Program-made: the position numbers and the translations under genes | DNA from: Phytohabitans houttuyneae | GTDB taxonomy: Bacteria; Actinomycetota; Actinomycetes; Mycobacteriales; Micromonosporaceae | NCBI RefSeq assembly: GCF_011764425.1 | Contig: NZ_BLPF01000003.1 | Coordinates: 1,584,861-1,648,860 of the forward strand | DNA length: 64,000 nucleotides | Direction of reading: 5' to 3' | Shown: piece by piece, positions 42,964-51,055 of the stretch | Position numbering within the stretch: the first letter of the stretch is position 1 | Layout of the letters: each line of letters opens with the position of its first letter | The notes under the pieces: model-generated | Databases searched by the model: none | Told to the model about the DNA's origin: nothing | Seen by the model: only the letters and a program-made list of their open reading frames with translations

Positions 42964-44013
42964 CTACGCGGCGGCGCGGTCGGCGAGTGGGCGGCGGCGC
43001 TTGGTCGCGTCGGTCAGGTACGGGGTCTGCCAGGCGCCGTCCGCGCGGTACAGGTCGGTGCCCGGCGGCACGATCTCGTCGATGCGGTCGAGCGTCGCGT
43101 CGTCGAGGGTGAGTGCGGCGCCCTTGAGCAGGCCCTCCAGCTGCTCCATCGTGCGCGGGCCGATGATGACCGAGGTGACCGCCGGGTGGACCGCGGCGAA
43201 CGCGACCGCCAGCTCGGGCAGCGTGCACCCCACGTCGCCGGCGAGCGCGATGAGCTTCTCCAGCGCCTCGAACTTGGCGGCGTTGCCCGGGATGGACGGG
43301 TCGAAGCGGGCCGGGAAGAGGCCGGCGCGGCCGGTCGTGAGGTCGACCGGCTGGTCCTTGCGGATCTTGCCGGAGAGGAAGCCCGAGGCGAGCGGGCTCC
43401 AGGTGAGCACGCCCATGCCGTAGCGCTGGGCGACCGGCAGCACCGCGGCCTCGATGCCCCGCGCGAGCAGGGAGTAGGGCGGCTGCTCGGTGCGGAATCG
43501 GCCCAGCCCGCGCCGCTCGGCGACGTGGTGCGCCTCGACGATCTCCTCGGGCGGGAAGGCCGAGCAGCCGAACGCCCGGATCTTTCCGGCCCGCACCAGG
43601 TCGGTGAGGGCGGAGAGGGTCTCCTCGACGTCGGTCGTGTGGTCCGGGCGGTGGATCTGGTAGAGGTCGATCCAGTCGGTGCGCAGCCGGCGCAGGCTGG
43701 CCTCGACCTCGCGGACGATCCACCGGCGCGAGTTGCCGCCGAGGTTGGGGCCCTCGCCCATCGGGAAGTGCACCTTCGTGGCGAGCACGACGTCGTCGCG
43801 GCGCCCTTCCAGTGCCTTGCCGACGATCTCCTCCGACTCGCCCATGGAGTACATGTCGGCGGTGTCGACGAAGTTGATGCCCTGGTCGAGTGCGGCGTGG
43901 ATGATCCGTACGGAGTCGTCGTGGTCGGGGTTGCCCACCGAGCCGAACATCATGGCGCCCAGGCAGTGGACGCTCACGTGGATACCGGTGCCCCCGAGTA
44001 CGCGGTAATGCAT
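42964..44013 (-). CDS. Aldo/keto reductase
   Basis: 349 aa from the ATG at 44013. NADPH-dependent TIM-barrel reductase with Asp and Tyr of the tetrad in DTADMYS, Lys in LATKVHF and His in YQIHRPD. SGFLSGKIRK and IIGPRTMEQLEG are typical of the YajO/Tas-like group. Substrate unknown. Transcribed in the same direction as the large membrane protein upstream (17-base gap). Confidence 0.9.
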   Translation of the reverse strand: MHYRVLGGTGIHVSVHCLGAMMFGSVGNPDHDDSVRIIHAALDQGINFVDTADMYSMGESEEIVGKALEGRRDDVVLATKVHFPMGEGPNLGGNSRRWIVREVEASLRRLRTDWIDLYQIHRPDHTTDVEETLSALTDLVRAGKIRAFGCSAFPPEEIVEAHHVAERRGLGRFRTEQPPYSLLARGIEAAVLPVAQRYGMGVLTWSPLASGFLSGKIRKDQPVDLTTGRAGLFPARFDPSIPGNAAKFEALEKLIALAGDVGCTLPELAVAFAAVHPAVTSVIIGPRTMEQLEGLLKGAALTLDDATLDRIDEIVPPGTDLYRADGAWQTPYLTDATKRRRPLADRAAA

Positions 44014-44030
44014 GATCGCGAGCCTAGGAG

Positions 44031-46229
44031 CTAGAGCGCGCTCGAAGTCAAGCGTTCCCGCCGCCGCAGGCGGATGCCGATGCCGTGCCCCAGCGGGCGG
44101 ACCACCGCGGCCGCGCCGGCCAGGGCGAGCACCGGCATCAGCGCGGCCACCGGGCGCAGGCCGGTGACCGTGTCGACGGTCGCGCAGAGCACGAGCGCGG
44201 CGGCCACCGCGCCGAAGGCGAGCGGCACGGCCGGCTCGTCCCGCCAGGCGCGTACGCCCACGACGGCGACCAGCGCGGCCACCGCGATCAGCATGAAGTC
44301 GGAGCCCGCCGGGATCCAGTCCACCGCCACCGCCGGGTCGCCCGCGGCGGTGTTCACGAGGTCGCGGCCGGAGGCGACGCGCGCGCCGAGCGCGGCGGCG
44401 ACGGCGGCCACCCCGACGAGCGGGTACGGCGCCCACGGGTTGCCGGGCCGCGGTGCCGCCTCGGTGACGTCCGGGGTGCGCTGCGACGGGGCCGGGGCGC
44501 GCCGGCGGTCGGAGGTCCACGGCGGGCGGGCCGAGCGGGGCGGGAACAGGCCCCGGTCGAGCTGGGTGGCCCAGGCCGCGAGCGCGCCCGCGACGACCAC
44601 GCCGGCGAACGGGTCCATCGCGGTGGCCAGCAGCACCCCCGCCCCGAACCACCACGGTCCGCCGCGCGGGGTGTGGCCCTGCCAGGGCAGCGCGCAGAGC
44701 GCCGCGGCGACGGCGAGGGCGGCGAAGGGTTCGAGAAACTCGGGCCGGGCGAGCGGCACCATCACCGACGGCACCATCATCAGTGCCGCCGCGACAAGGC
44801 CCCACCGGCCCCAGAGGCGGCTGCCCTGCCAGGCGACGAGCGCGACGGCCGCGCCGTACACGAGGATCGGCGTCACGCTCTCCGGCCAGCTCGCCACGAT
44901 CGGCTCGGGCAGGGCGGGGCCGCTGCCCACCGAGGCCTTGCGCACGTTGACGTTGCGGATGACCAGCGACAGCACCAGGTACACGGCGGCGAGCGCGACC
45001 CAGGCGGCGACCGGCACCCGTGCCGGCGGCTCGGGCGGCGGACCCGCCGGCGGCGACTCGGTGGCGGCGGACGGGCGGCGGCCGGCCGCGAGGTCGGCGA
45101 GGAGGGCGAGGGCGGCGATCACGTACACCGGGTAGTTCGGCGTGTGGTACCGGAAGATCGAGTCGTCGTTGACGATCAGGTTGAGCGCGAGCGTGGTGAC
45201 GATCATGCCCACGGCCAGCGCGGACAGCTCGCTGCGGAAGCGCCACCCCAGGCTGACCAGCATCGCCAGCAGCACCGCGGTCAGCACCAGGTCGGTGCGG
45301 ACGTGGTTCCAGTCGCCGGCCACGATGCGCCCGGCCGTCGCGGGCACCGACGCGACAACCTCGGCGAGGCCGTGGGTGCCGGTGTTGTTCTCATAGGTGG
45401 CGAACGTGGAGAAGCTGCTCGCGTACGGGGCGGTCATCTGCCCCTGCACCCAGACGATCACGCCGCTGGCCGCGACGCCGGCGAGCGCGAACGGCGCCCA
45501 CGCGTTCTTGAGCTGCCGGTCGCGCACCGCCACGAGCAGCCAGGCGAGCGCGGTGCCGGCGGTCAGCGAGATCGCAAACTGCCGGGTGAAGAGCCCGAGC
45601 CCCAAGAGCACCACGAACGCCACCACGTCACGCCAGCCGGTGCGGCGGCGCAGCGGCAGCGCGAGCAGCGCCGCCGTGGTGAACGCCATCGCGAGCGCCT
45701 CGGTGTTGGCGTGCACCGCCCAGTTGGCGGCGAGCCACGGCGTGATCGCGAGCGTGCCGGCGAGCAGCCCCCACCGCGGACCGAACATGCGGGTGGCGAG
45801 GACGGTGAGGCAGGCGACGCCCGCCGCGTACGCCACGACGGAGAGCCCCACCATCGACCACGGCCCGAACACCGCGACGAACGGCGCCGACAGCAGCCGC
45901 GTCATCACCCGCGGGCCGACGGTCGCGGCGTAGTCGCCGGCGAAGTACATCTGGTAGTTCTCGGGCTTGCACCACGGGAGGCTGGAGGTGGCGCAGTCGA
46001 TGCCGTCCTTGTCGGCGAGGAACTCGACCGTGCGCCGCACCGCCTCCGGCTCCGAGTCACCGAGCAGCCGGAAGGTCCACGCCAGGTGGAACGCCGTGTC
46101 CGGGCCCCACTGCACCCGCGTCACGATCGTCACGTAGACCGTCGCGACATACAGAACCGCCAGGAAGACCCAGCCGAGCAGCGGGAGCGACGTGGCCGGA
46201 CGCCTCGTCACCACACGTCCTCTCGCCAC
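44031..46229 (-). CDS. Large polytopic membrane protein (GT-C/mannosyltransferase-like topology)
   Basis: 732 aa with some 15 or more hydrophobic helices. After TM1 an extracytoplasmic loop contains WGPDTAFHLAWTFRLL and SLPWCKPENYQMYF, the acidic loop position expected in GT-C glycosyltransferases. A second membrane block follows a Pro-rich cytoplasmic linker (about 395-415) and another linker at about 575-605. No clear family assignment; a glycosyltransferase using a polyprenyl-phosphate sugar is a reasonable but unproven guess. Confidence 0.6.
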   Translation of the reverse strand: MARGRVVTRRPATSLPLLGWVFLAVLYVATVYVTIVTRVQWGPDTAFHLAWTFRLLGDSEPEAVRRTVEFLADKDGIDCATSSLPWCKPENYQMYFAGDYAATVGPRVMTRLLSAPFVAVFGPWSMVGLSVVAYAAGVACLTVLATRMFGPRWGLLAGTLAITPWLAANWAVHANTEALAMAFTTAALLALPLRRRTGWRDVVAFVVLLGLGLFTRQFAISLTAGTALAWLLVAVRDRQLKNAWAPFALAGVAASGVIVWVQGQMTAPYASSFSTFATYENNTGTHGLAEVVASVPATAGRIVAGDWNHVRTDLVLTAVLLAMLVSLGWRFRSELSALAVGMIVTTLALNLIVNDDSIFRYHTPNYPVYVIAALALLADLAAGRRPSAATESPPAGPPPEPPARVPVAAWVALAAVYLVLSLVIRNVNVRKASVGSGPALPEPIVASWPESVTPILVYGAAVALVAWQGSRLWGRWGLVAAALMMVPSVMVPLARPEFLEPFAALAVAAALCALPWQGHTPRGGPWWFGAGVLLATAMDPFAGVVVAGALAAWATQLDRGLFPPRSARPPWTSDRRRAPAPSQRTPDVTEAAPRPGNPWAPYPLVGVAAVAAALGARVASGRDLVNTAAGDPAVAVDWIPAGSDFMLIAVAALVAVVGVRAWRDEPAVPLAFGAVAAALVLCATVDTVTGLRPVAALMPVLALAGAAAVVRPLGHGIGIRLRRRERLTSSAL

Positions 46230-46249
46230 CTCGACCGCACGCCATCAAG

Positions 46250-47011
46250 CTACCAAGCCTGCCGATCTGCGGAAACGTCAAGGTGACAGGGTTGTTTCGC
46301 GCCGATGGTCCAGGGCAGGTAGCTGTTGAGGATCTCCTTGGTCGGCAGGCCGGTGACCAGGTGTCCCTTGCCGATCTCCGAGTACGCCACGAGCCGCCGC
46401 GCCTCGCCGTGCCGCCGGGCGAGGTAGGTGCGGTGCCCGGGGGTCGCCCGCATCTCCCGCGACGCCTGGAGGTAGGCGGTGTAGGCGTCCGGCTCCAGGC
46501 CGAAGCCGAGGCGGTCGTCGAGCTCCTTGGCCAGGAAGATCTCGTCGAGTACGCAGGCGTGGATGCTCGCCACGTCGTCCGCGTCGCTGACGTAGTTGAG
46601 GACGGGGACGGCGGCGCCGCTGTCCCGCAGCGCGGCGACGGTGGTGAGGTAGGCGCGCAGCGAGTGGTACAGCGCGGTGACCTGGATGACCGCCGTGGTG
46701 CGCCGCTCGGCGGCGAAGCGGGCGATCGACTCGGCCTTGTCGCGCGTGTTGCGCGACTCGTGGCAGATGACCGGCTCGGCGTCGCTGCCCGCGCACCACT
46801 CGCGGATCGCCTCCGGCGGTGCGTCGCCGCCGGCGCCGCCCACGACCACGAAGTCGCACGAGCGGCCGCGGGCGATGGCGCGGTGCAGGACCAGGCCGGC
46901 CATGACCCGTTCACGGTACTCGACCGGATCGTCCCCTTTCTGCTCGACGACGACGGCACAGCGGGCGGCCTCGCTGGCGCTCAGGAGGCCAGCGACGGAC
47001 GTGATGGGCAT
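46250..47011 (-). CDS. DUF218 (YdcF/ElyC-like) domain protein
   Basis: 253 aa from the ATG at 47011. Features of the YdcF-like fold: YRERVMAGLVLHRAIARG, FVVVGGAGGDAPPEAI, ICHESRNTRDKAESI (the conserved ES-NT motif) and a Ser/His region TALYHSLRA. No membrane helix, unlike ElyC/SanA, so probably cytoplasmic. In this family an S-adenosylmethionine-binding or envelope role has been proposed. Function here unknown. Confidence 0.65.
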   Translation of the reverse strand: MPITSVAGLLSASEAARCAVVVEQKGDDPVEYRERVMAGLVLHRAIARGRSCDFVVVGGAGGDAPPEAIREWCAGSDAEPVICHESRNTRDKAESIARFAAERRTTAVIQVTALYHSLRAYLTTVAALRDSGAAVPVLNYVSDADDVASIHACVLDEIFLAKELDDRLGFGLEPDAYTAYLQASREMRATPGHRTYLARRHGEARRLVAYSEIGKGHLVTGLPTKEILNSYLPWTIGAKQPCHLDVSADRQAW

Positions 47012-47095
47012 GCGGGGCTTCCTCGCGACTAGATGTATTTGTGCGATCACACAGGGTAGCGCCTGGATAGCCCGTTTTGTTGGTAGCGTGCCGCC

Positions 47096-47494
47096 GTGGG
47101 GTTCGAGGACCTGATGGAGCACGTCGCCCGCGGCTTCGAGCTGATCGGCGCCGCGGTGCTGGTCGTCGGCCTGGTCTGGTCGGTCGTGGTCGCGGCCCGG
47201 GTGTGGCGGCGCGAGAGCGGCCGGCGGGCGTACCAGTCGCTGCGCGAGCTCTTCGGCGGCGCGCTGCTGCTCGGCCTGGAGGTGCTGGTCGCCGCCGACC
47301 TCATCCGCACGGTCGCGGTGACCCCGACCCTGGAGAGCGTGGGGGTCCTGGGGCTGATCGTGCTCATCCGGACGTTCCTCAGCTTCTCGCTGCAGATCGA
47401 GATCGACGGCGTACCCCCGTGGCGCCGCGCCCTGACCAGCGGGGCGACGATGATGTCGCGGGCCGCGAAGCGCGCCGAGCCTCCTGCCGATTGA
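47096..47494 (+). CDS. DUF1622 family membrane protein
   Basis: 132 aa, three membrane helices. The family signature is clear: LLLGLEVLVAADLIRTVAV then VLIRTFLSFSLQIEIDG-PW. Function unknown in the literature I know. Divergent from the DUF218 gene; a PadR regulator follows in the same direction after 32 bases. Confidence 0.85.
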   Translation: MGFEDLMEHVARGFELIGAAVLVVGLVWSVVVAARVWRRESGRRAYQSLRELFGGALLLGLEVLVAADLIRTVAVTPTLESVGVLGLIVLIRTFLSFSLQIEIDGVPPWRRALTSGATMMSRAAKRAEPPAD

Positions 47495-47501
47495 CGGCAT
47501 A

Positions 47502-47516
47502 TACCGATGGCCGGTA
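47502..47516. promoter_or_regulatory. Short inverted repeat upstream of padR
   Basis: TACCG-ATGGC-CGGTA, 10 bases before the PadR start and overlapping an AT-rich CATATA. It is a candidate autoregulatory site; arms are only 5 bases. Confidence 0.35.
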
Positions 47517-47526
47517 CGTTGCCCGC

Positions 47527-47862
47527 ATGGCGATGCAGGAGCCGACGTTCTTCATCCTCACCGCGCTCGCCGAGGAGCCGTTGCACGGCTACGGCGTGAT
47601 GCGCGCGGTGTCCGACCTTTCCGAGGGGCGGCTGTCGCTGCGCGCCGGCACGCTCTACGCCGCGCTCGACCGGCTGACCGAGGACGGGTTGCTCACCGTC
47701 GACCGCGAGGAGGCGGTCGACGGCCGCCTGCGCCGCTACTACCGGCTGACCGACCACGGCGCCGCCGAGCTGGAGCGCGAGGTGACCCGCCTGCGGGCGA
47801 ACGCGTCGCTGGCCGCCGGCAAGCTGCGCCGCGCCGGGTTCGCCTTTGGCGGGATCGGCTGA
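47527..47862 (+). CDS. PadR-family transcriptional regulator
   Basis: 111 aa from the ATG at 47527. Winged helix with FFILTALAEEPLHGYGVMR, LRAGTLYAALDRLTEDGL and RRYYRLTDHGAAEL, all diagnostic. Five bases ahead of the membrane protein gene with a HAAS-like head, the usual PadR partner, so the two form a regulatory unit. Confidence 0.92.
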   Translation: MAMQEPTFFILTALAEEPLHGYGVMRAVSDLSEGRLSLRAGTLYAALDRLTEDGLLTVDREEAVDGRLRRYYRLTDHGAAELEREVTRLRANASLAAGKLRRAGFAFGGIG

Positions 47863-47867
47863 CCGCG

Positions 47868-49283
47868 GTGGAGACGGAGAGCGCGCTGGAGCGCGCCTAC
47901 CGCAGGCTGCTGCTGGCCTACCCCCGCCGCTACCGCCGCGAGCGGGGCACCGAGATCCTGACGACGCTGCTCGACGCGGCCCGGCCGGGCCAGCGCCGCC
48001 CGGCCGCCCGCGACGCCCTCGACCTGGTGCTCGGCGGCCTGCGCCGCCGGCTGGCCGTGCCGCGCGGCCCGCTGCCCGGGCTCGCGGCGACGCTCGTCGC
48101 CCTGCTGGCCGCCGTCGCCACCGCGGCCGGCGCCGGCTGGGTGTCCTGGCGGACAACCGCGACCACGCCCGACCTGGCGGCGGCCCGCGCGGCCGTCGAC
48201 AGCGCGATCGCGCGGCCGCCCGTCCGCGACCCGCTCCACTACGACCAGCCGTTCGACCTGGCCGGGGAGGGCAGGTTCGACCCGGCGTCGGCCCGGATCG
48301 GCTACTCGTACGCCGTGCCGCCGAGCGCGATACCGGCCGAGGTGGCCGCCGCGCGCGACCGCCTCGCCGCCGCCGGCTGGGAGGTGACCCCGGTCCGCGA
48401 CGACGGCGGCCTGCTCGACTTCTGGGCCGCCCGCGACGGGACGATCGTCCACATCGGTGGGTACCCGCTGGATCCCGGCGCGAGCGAGCCACTCTGGGCC
48501 GACGTGCACACCCGCGCGCCCGGCTGGTTCGCACCGCTCGTCCTGGCCGGGGCCGGGGCCGGCGCGCTCGCCGGGTGGCTCTGCGCCGGGTGGGCGCTGC
48601 GCCGCTGCCGCCGCGACGACGGCCGCCTGCGCCCGGTGGTCGTCGTGTTCGGCGGGCTGGGTCTGCTGGCCGGCGTGCCGGTGCTGCTCTCCACCGCCTA
48701 CCACGGCGTGGCCGCGACCGCGGCCGGCGGATGGTCCACGATGGACGCGATGTTCCCGGCGGTCGCGCTGAGCCGGGCGCAGCCGCTGAGCCTGTTCGCC
48801 GGCGCGTGGCTGCTGGTGGCCGCGCTCGCCGCCGCCCTGCCACCCCGCCCGGGCCGCGGCGTGCAGCCGTGGCGGCTCGGCCTGTGGTCGGCGGCCACGG
48901 CGCACCTGGCGTTCGCCGGCGCCTGGTGCTTCGTCGTCGCCCTCTACCTGACCCGCCTGGCCACCAGCGGCGGCGACCGCCAGGGCATGCTCGGCGGCGC
49001 CTACGACCCGAAGGATCTGGTGCCGTTCGGCGTCGGCCCGCTCAACCCGTTCGCCTGGGGGTACAGCCTGGTCAGCCTGCTGTTCCTGCTGGGTTTCCTG
49101 GCCAGCCCCGGCCTGCTCGGCCTCTCCGTCCCCCTGCTCGTGGCCAGCCGCCGCACCGTGACCCCCGCCGCCGGCCGCACCGCGTGGCGCGTGCTGCTGG
49201 TGGCGGCCGCGACCGCCCTGGCACTCCCGCTGATGACCGCCACTCCCCTGGGCCGCGACGCGCTCACCTGGTGGCTGGACTGA
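47868..49283 (+). CDS. PadR-associated membrane protein with N-terminal HAAS-like domain
   Basis: 471 aa, GTG start. The first 55 residues (LERAYRRLLLAYPRRYRRER) resemble HAAS-type cytoplasmic domains found next to PadR genes. TM1 is at about 65-85, an outside domain of about 130 residues follows (DLAGEGRFDPASARIGYSY), then about six more membrane helices. Probably a PadR-controlled membrane sensor or signalling protein; the outside domain is unrecognised. Its stop overlaps the next start (TGATG). Confidence 0.65.
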   Translation: METESALERAYRRLLLAYPRRYRRERGTEILTTLLDAARPGQRRPAARDALDLVLGGLRRRLAVPRGPLPGLAATLVALLAAVATAAGAGWVSWRTTATTPDLAAARAAVDSAIARPPVRDPLHYDQPFDLAGEGRFDPASARIGYSYAVPPSAIPAEVAAARDRLAAAGWEVTPVRDDGGLLDFWAARDGTIVHIGGYPLDPGASEPLWADVHTRAPGWFAPLVLAGAGAGALAGWLCAGWALRRCRRDDGRLRPVVVVFGGLGLLAGVPVLLSTAYHGVAATAAGGWSTMDAMFPAVALSRAQPLSLFAGAWLLVAALAAALPPRPGRGVQPWRLGLWSAATAHLAFAGAWCFVVALYLTRLATSGGDRQGMLGGAYDPKDLVPFGVGPLNPFAWGYSLVSLLFLLGFLASPGLLGLSVPLLVASRRTVTPAAGRTAWRVLLVAAATALALPLMTATPLGRDALTWWLD

Positions 49284-49882
49284 TGGCGGCGCACCGCTTC
49301 CTGCACCTCGCCCGGCACGGCGACGCGGTCGACGACGGCGACCTGAGCCCGGACGGCCGCGAGCAGGCCACGCTGCTGGGCCGCCGGCTGTCCCGCCTGC
49401 CGGTCGCGGCCGTCCACCATGGACCGTTGCCGCGCGCCGCGCAGACCGCCGCGATCGTCGCCGCCCACCTGCCCGGCGTCCCCGTCCACGCGGCACCGGA
49501 GGCCGGCGACTACGTCCCGCCGGTGCCGGACCCGGCGGCGCTGCCCGAGCCGTACGCCCGCTTCCTGGCCGGGGTCACCCCCGACGAGTACGCGCACGGC
49601 GCCGAACTGGCCGCCGCCGCCATCGCCCGGCACGCCCACCCCGACGGCCCGCCACACGAGCTGATCATCACGCACAGCTTCACGGTCGCCTGGTTCGTGC
49701 GGCACGCCCTGTCCGCGCCGGACGCGCGGTGGATCGGCCTGAACGCGGCCAACACCGGCCTGACCACGATCCTCTACCGCCCGGACCGGCCACCGGCGCT
49801 GGTCGCCTTCAACGACCTGAGCCACCTGCCGCAGCGCCTTCGCTGGACCGGCTTCCCGCCGGGCACCGCTCCCCCGGTCTAG
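49283..49882 (+). CDS. Histidine phosphatase superfamily protein
   Basis: 199 aa from the ATG at 49283. Phosphohistidine motif ARHG in LHLARHGDA, SPDGREQATLLGRRL, the second His in IITHSFTVAW. Short phosphoglycerate-mutase-like branch. Substrate unknown; cytoplasmic. Translationally coupled to the membrane protein. Confidence 0.85.
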   Translation: MAAHRFLHLARHGDAVDDGDLSPDGREQATLLGRRLSRLPVAAVHHGPLPRAAQTAAIVAAHLPGVPVHAAPEAGDYVPPVPDPAALPEPYARFLAGVTPDEYAHGAELAAAAIARHAHPDGPPHELIITHSFTVAWFVRHALSAPDARWIGLNAANTGLTTILYRPDRPPALVAFNDLSHLPQRLRWTGFPPGTAPPV

Positions 49883-49884
49883 GG

Positions 49885-49908
49885 GCCTCACCCTCCGCGG
49901 TCGGCAAG
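49885..49908. repeat. Third copy of the MITE-arm sequence
   Basis: GCCTCACCCTCCGCGGTCG followed by GCAAG, immediately after the phosphatase stop. Matches 10510-10528 exactly over 19 bases. The rest of 49909-50031 has no feature I recognise apart from the SD before 50032. Confidence 0.55.
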
Positions 49909-50031
49909 CCCACGACCCACGGTGTCAATACTCTTCGTCGATCACGTCGCGGGAGAAAGTTTTTGCCAAAGGGCGGGTGCGGGCCGTAGATTCACTCCAT
50001 CGGTGTCGGTGGATACGGAACGGAGCTCGAC

Positions 50032-50898
50032 ATGGCGCTGCCACTTCCCCTGACCGGCCGGACGAGGCGATGGCTGCTCGCCCGCGGCCTGACCGTCGCG
50101 GCGGCGGCCGCCGGCGCCAACGCGATCTTCGCCGGCCGGGCGTCCGCGCTGCCGGCCGTCGACATGGAGCTGGTCCTGCTCGCCGCGCAGGTCGACCCGC
50201 CGAAGCCCGACACCGGCCTCACCCCCGGCGCGAGTGGCCACGTGCGCGAGGTCGAGGCCGCGCTGAACGCCAAGGGCCTGCTCTCCGCCGGCGCCGTCGA
50301 CGGCCACTTCGGCACCTCGACGGTCTCGGCCTACGCGGCCTGGCAGCGGTCGCTCGGCTACACCGGCCTCGACGCCAACGGCATTCCCGGACCCACGTCG
50401 CTGACCCGGCTCGGCGAGGGCCGGTTCACGGTGACCAGGGCCGTGTCCACCGGCTCCCGCACCGACACGTACGGCGGCCGCCGGGTCAACACCCGCACCC
50501 GCGACATGCTCGCCGCCGCCGACGCCACGCTCTCCTTCGGCCTGGTGCTCAGCCAGGGCTCGTACACGTCGTCGAACCCCAGCTCCGCCGGCACCCACGA
50601 CGGCGGCGGGGTCGTCGACATCTCGGTGACGAGCCTGACCACCACGCAACGCTGGCAGGCGGTGCGGGCGCTGCGCACGGTCGGCTTCGCCGCCTGGCTG
50701 CGCAACCCGTCCCAGGGCGACTGGCCGTACCACATCCACGCCGTCGCCGTCTCCGACCCGGACCTCGCCCAGGCCGCCCGCAACCAGGTGCACGACCACT
50801 ACTTCGGCCGCAACGGGCTGGCCAACCACGCGGCCGACGACACGCCCACCGCCTACCGCGTCCCCTTCACGTGGTGGGAGCAGTACCGGCGGGGATGA
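50032..50898 (+). CDS. Exported peptidoglycan-binding protein with M15-like peptidase domain
   Basis: 288 aa; GGAG seven bases before the ATG. Twin-arginine-like signal (TRRWLLARG, cut near ASA). About 65-125 is a peptidoglycan-binding domain. About 140-280 resembles D-Ala-D-Ala carboxypeptidase/M15 peptidases: zinc ligands are likely the His and Asp in THDGGGVVDIS and the His pair in WPYHIHAV. Likely a wall hydrolase; bond specificity unproven. Confidence 0.75.
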   Translation: MALPLPLTGRTRRWLLARGLTVAAAAAGANAIFAGRASALPAVDMELVLLAAQVDPPKPDTGLTPGASGHVREVEAALNAKGLLSAGAVDGHFGTSTVSAYAAWQRSLGYTGLDANGIPGPTSLTRLGEGRFTVTRAVSTGSRTDTYGGRRVNTRTRDMLAAADATLSFGLVLSQGSYTSSNPSSAGTHDGGGVVDISVTSLTTTQRWQAVRALRTVGFAAWLRNPSQGDWPYHIHAVAVSDPDLAQAARNQVHDHYFGRNGLANHAADDTPTAYRVPFTWWEQYRRG

Positions 50899-51055
50899 GC
50901 AACGGGATCGACGTTTGTCATTGACCGGTCACGCCACGTGGCGATAGCGTGACCGGGTCCGGGCTGGACCCACGGCACCGCGGCAGGTGCCCGCCCACCG
51001 TCCGCATGCCCGGGGCCCGCGCGCCCGGGGCGCCTTTCACACCTCGGGGACTCCT

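Noticed and set aside
42746..43423. Rightward 225-residue frame over the repeats and the aldo/keto reductase
   Set aside because: It overlaps the reductase in antisense, and its composition is Ser/Arg-rich with no family match.
50032..50898. c-di-AMP riboswitch upstream of a wall hydrolase
   Set aside because: Only 149 bases separate it from the previous gene and part of that is the repeat copy at 49885; no ydaO-like pairing seen.
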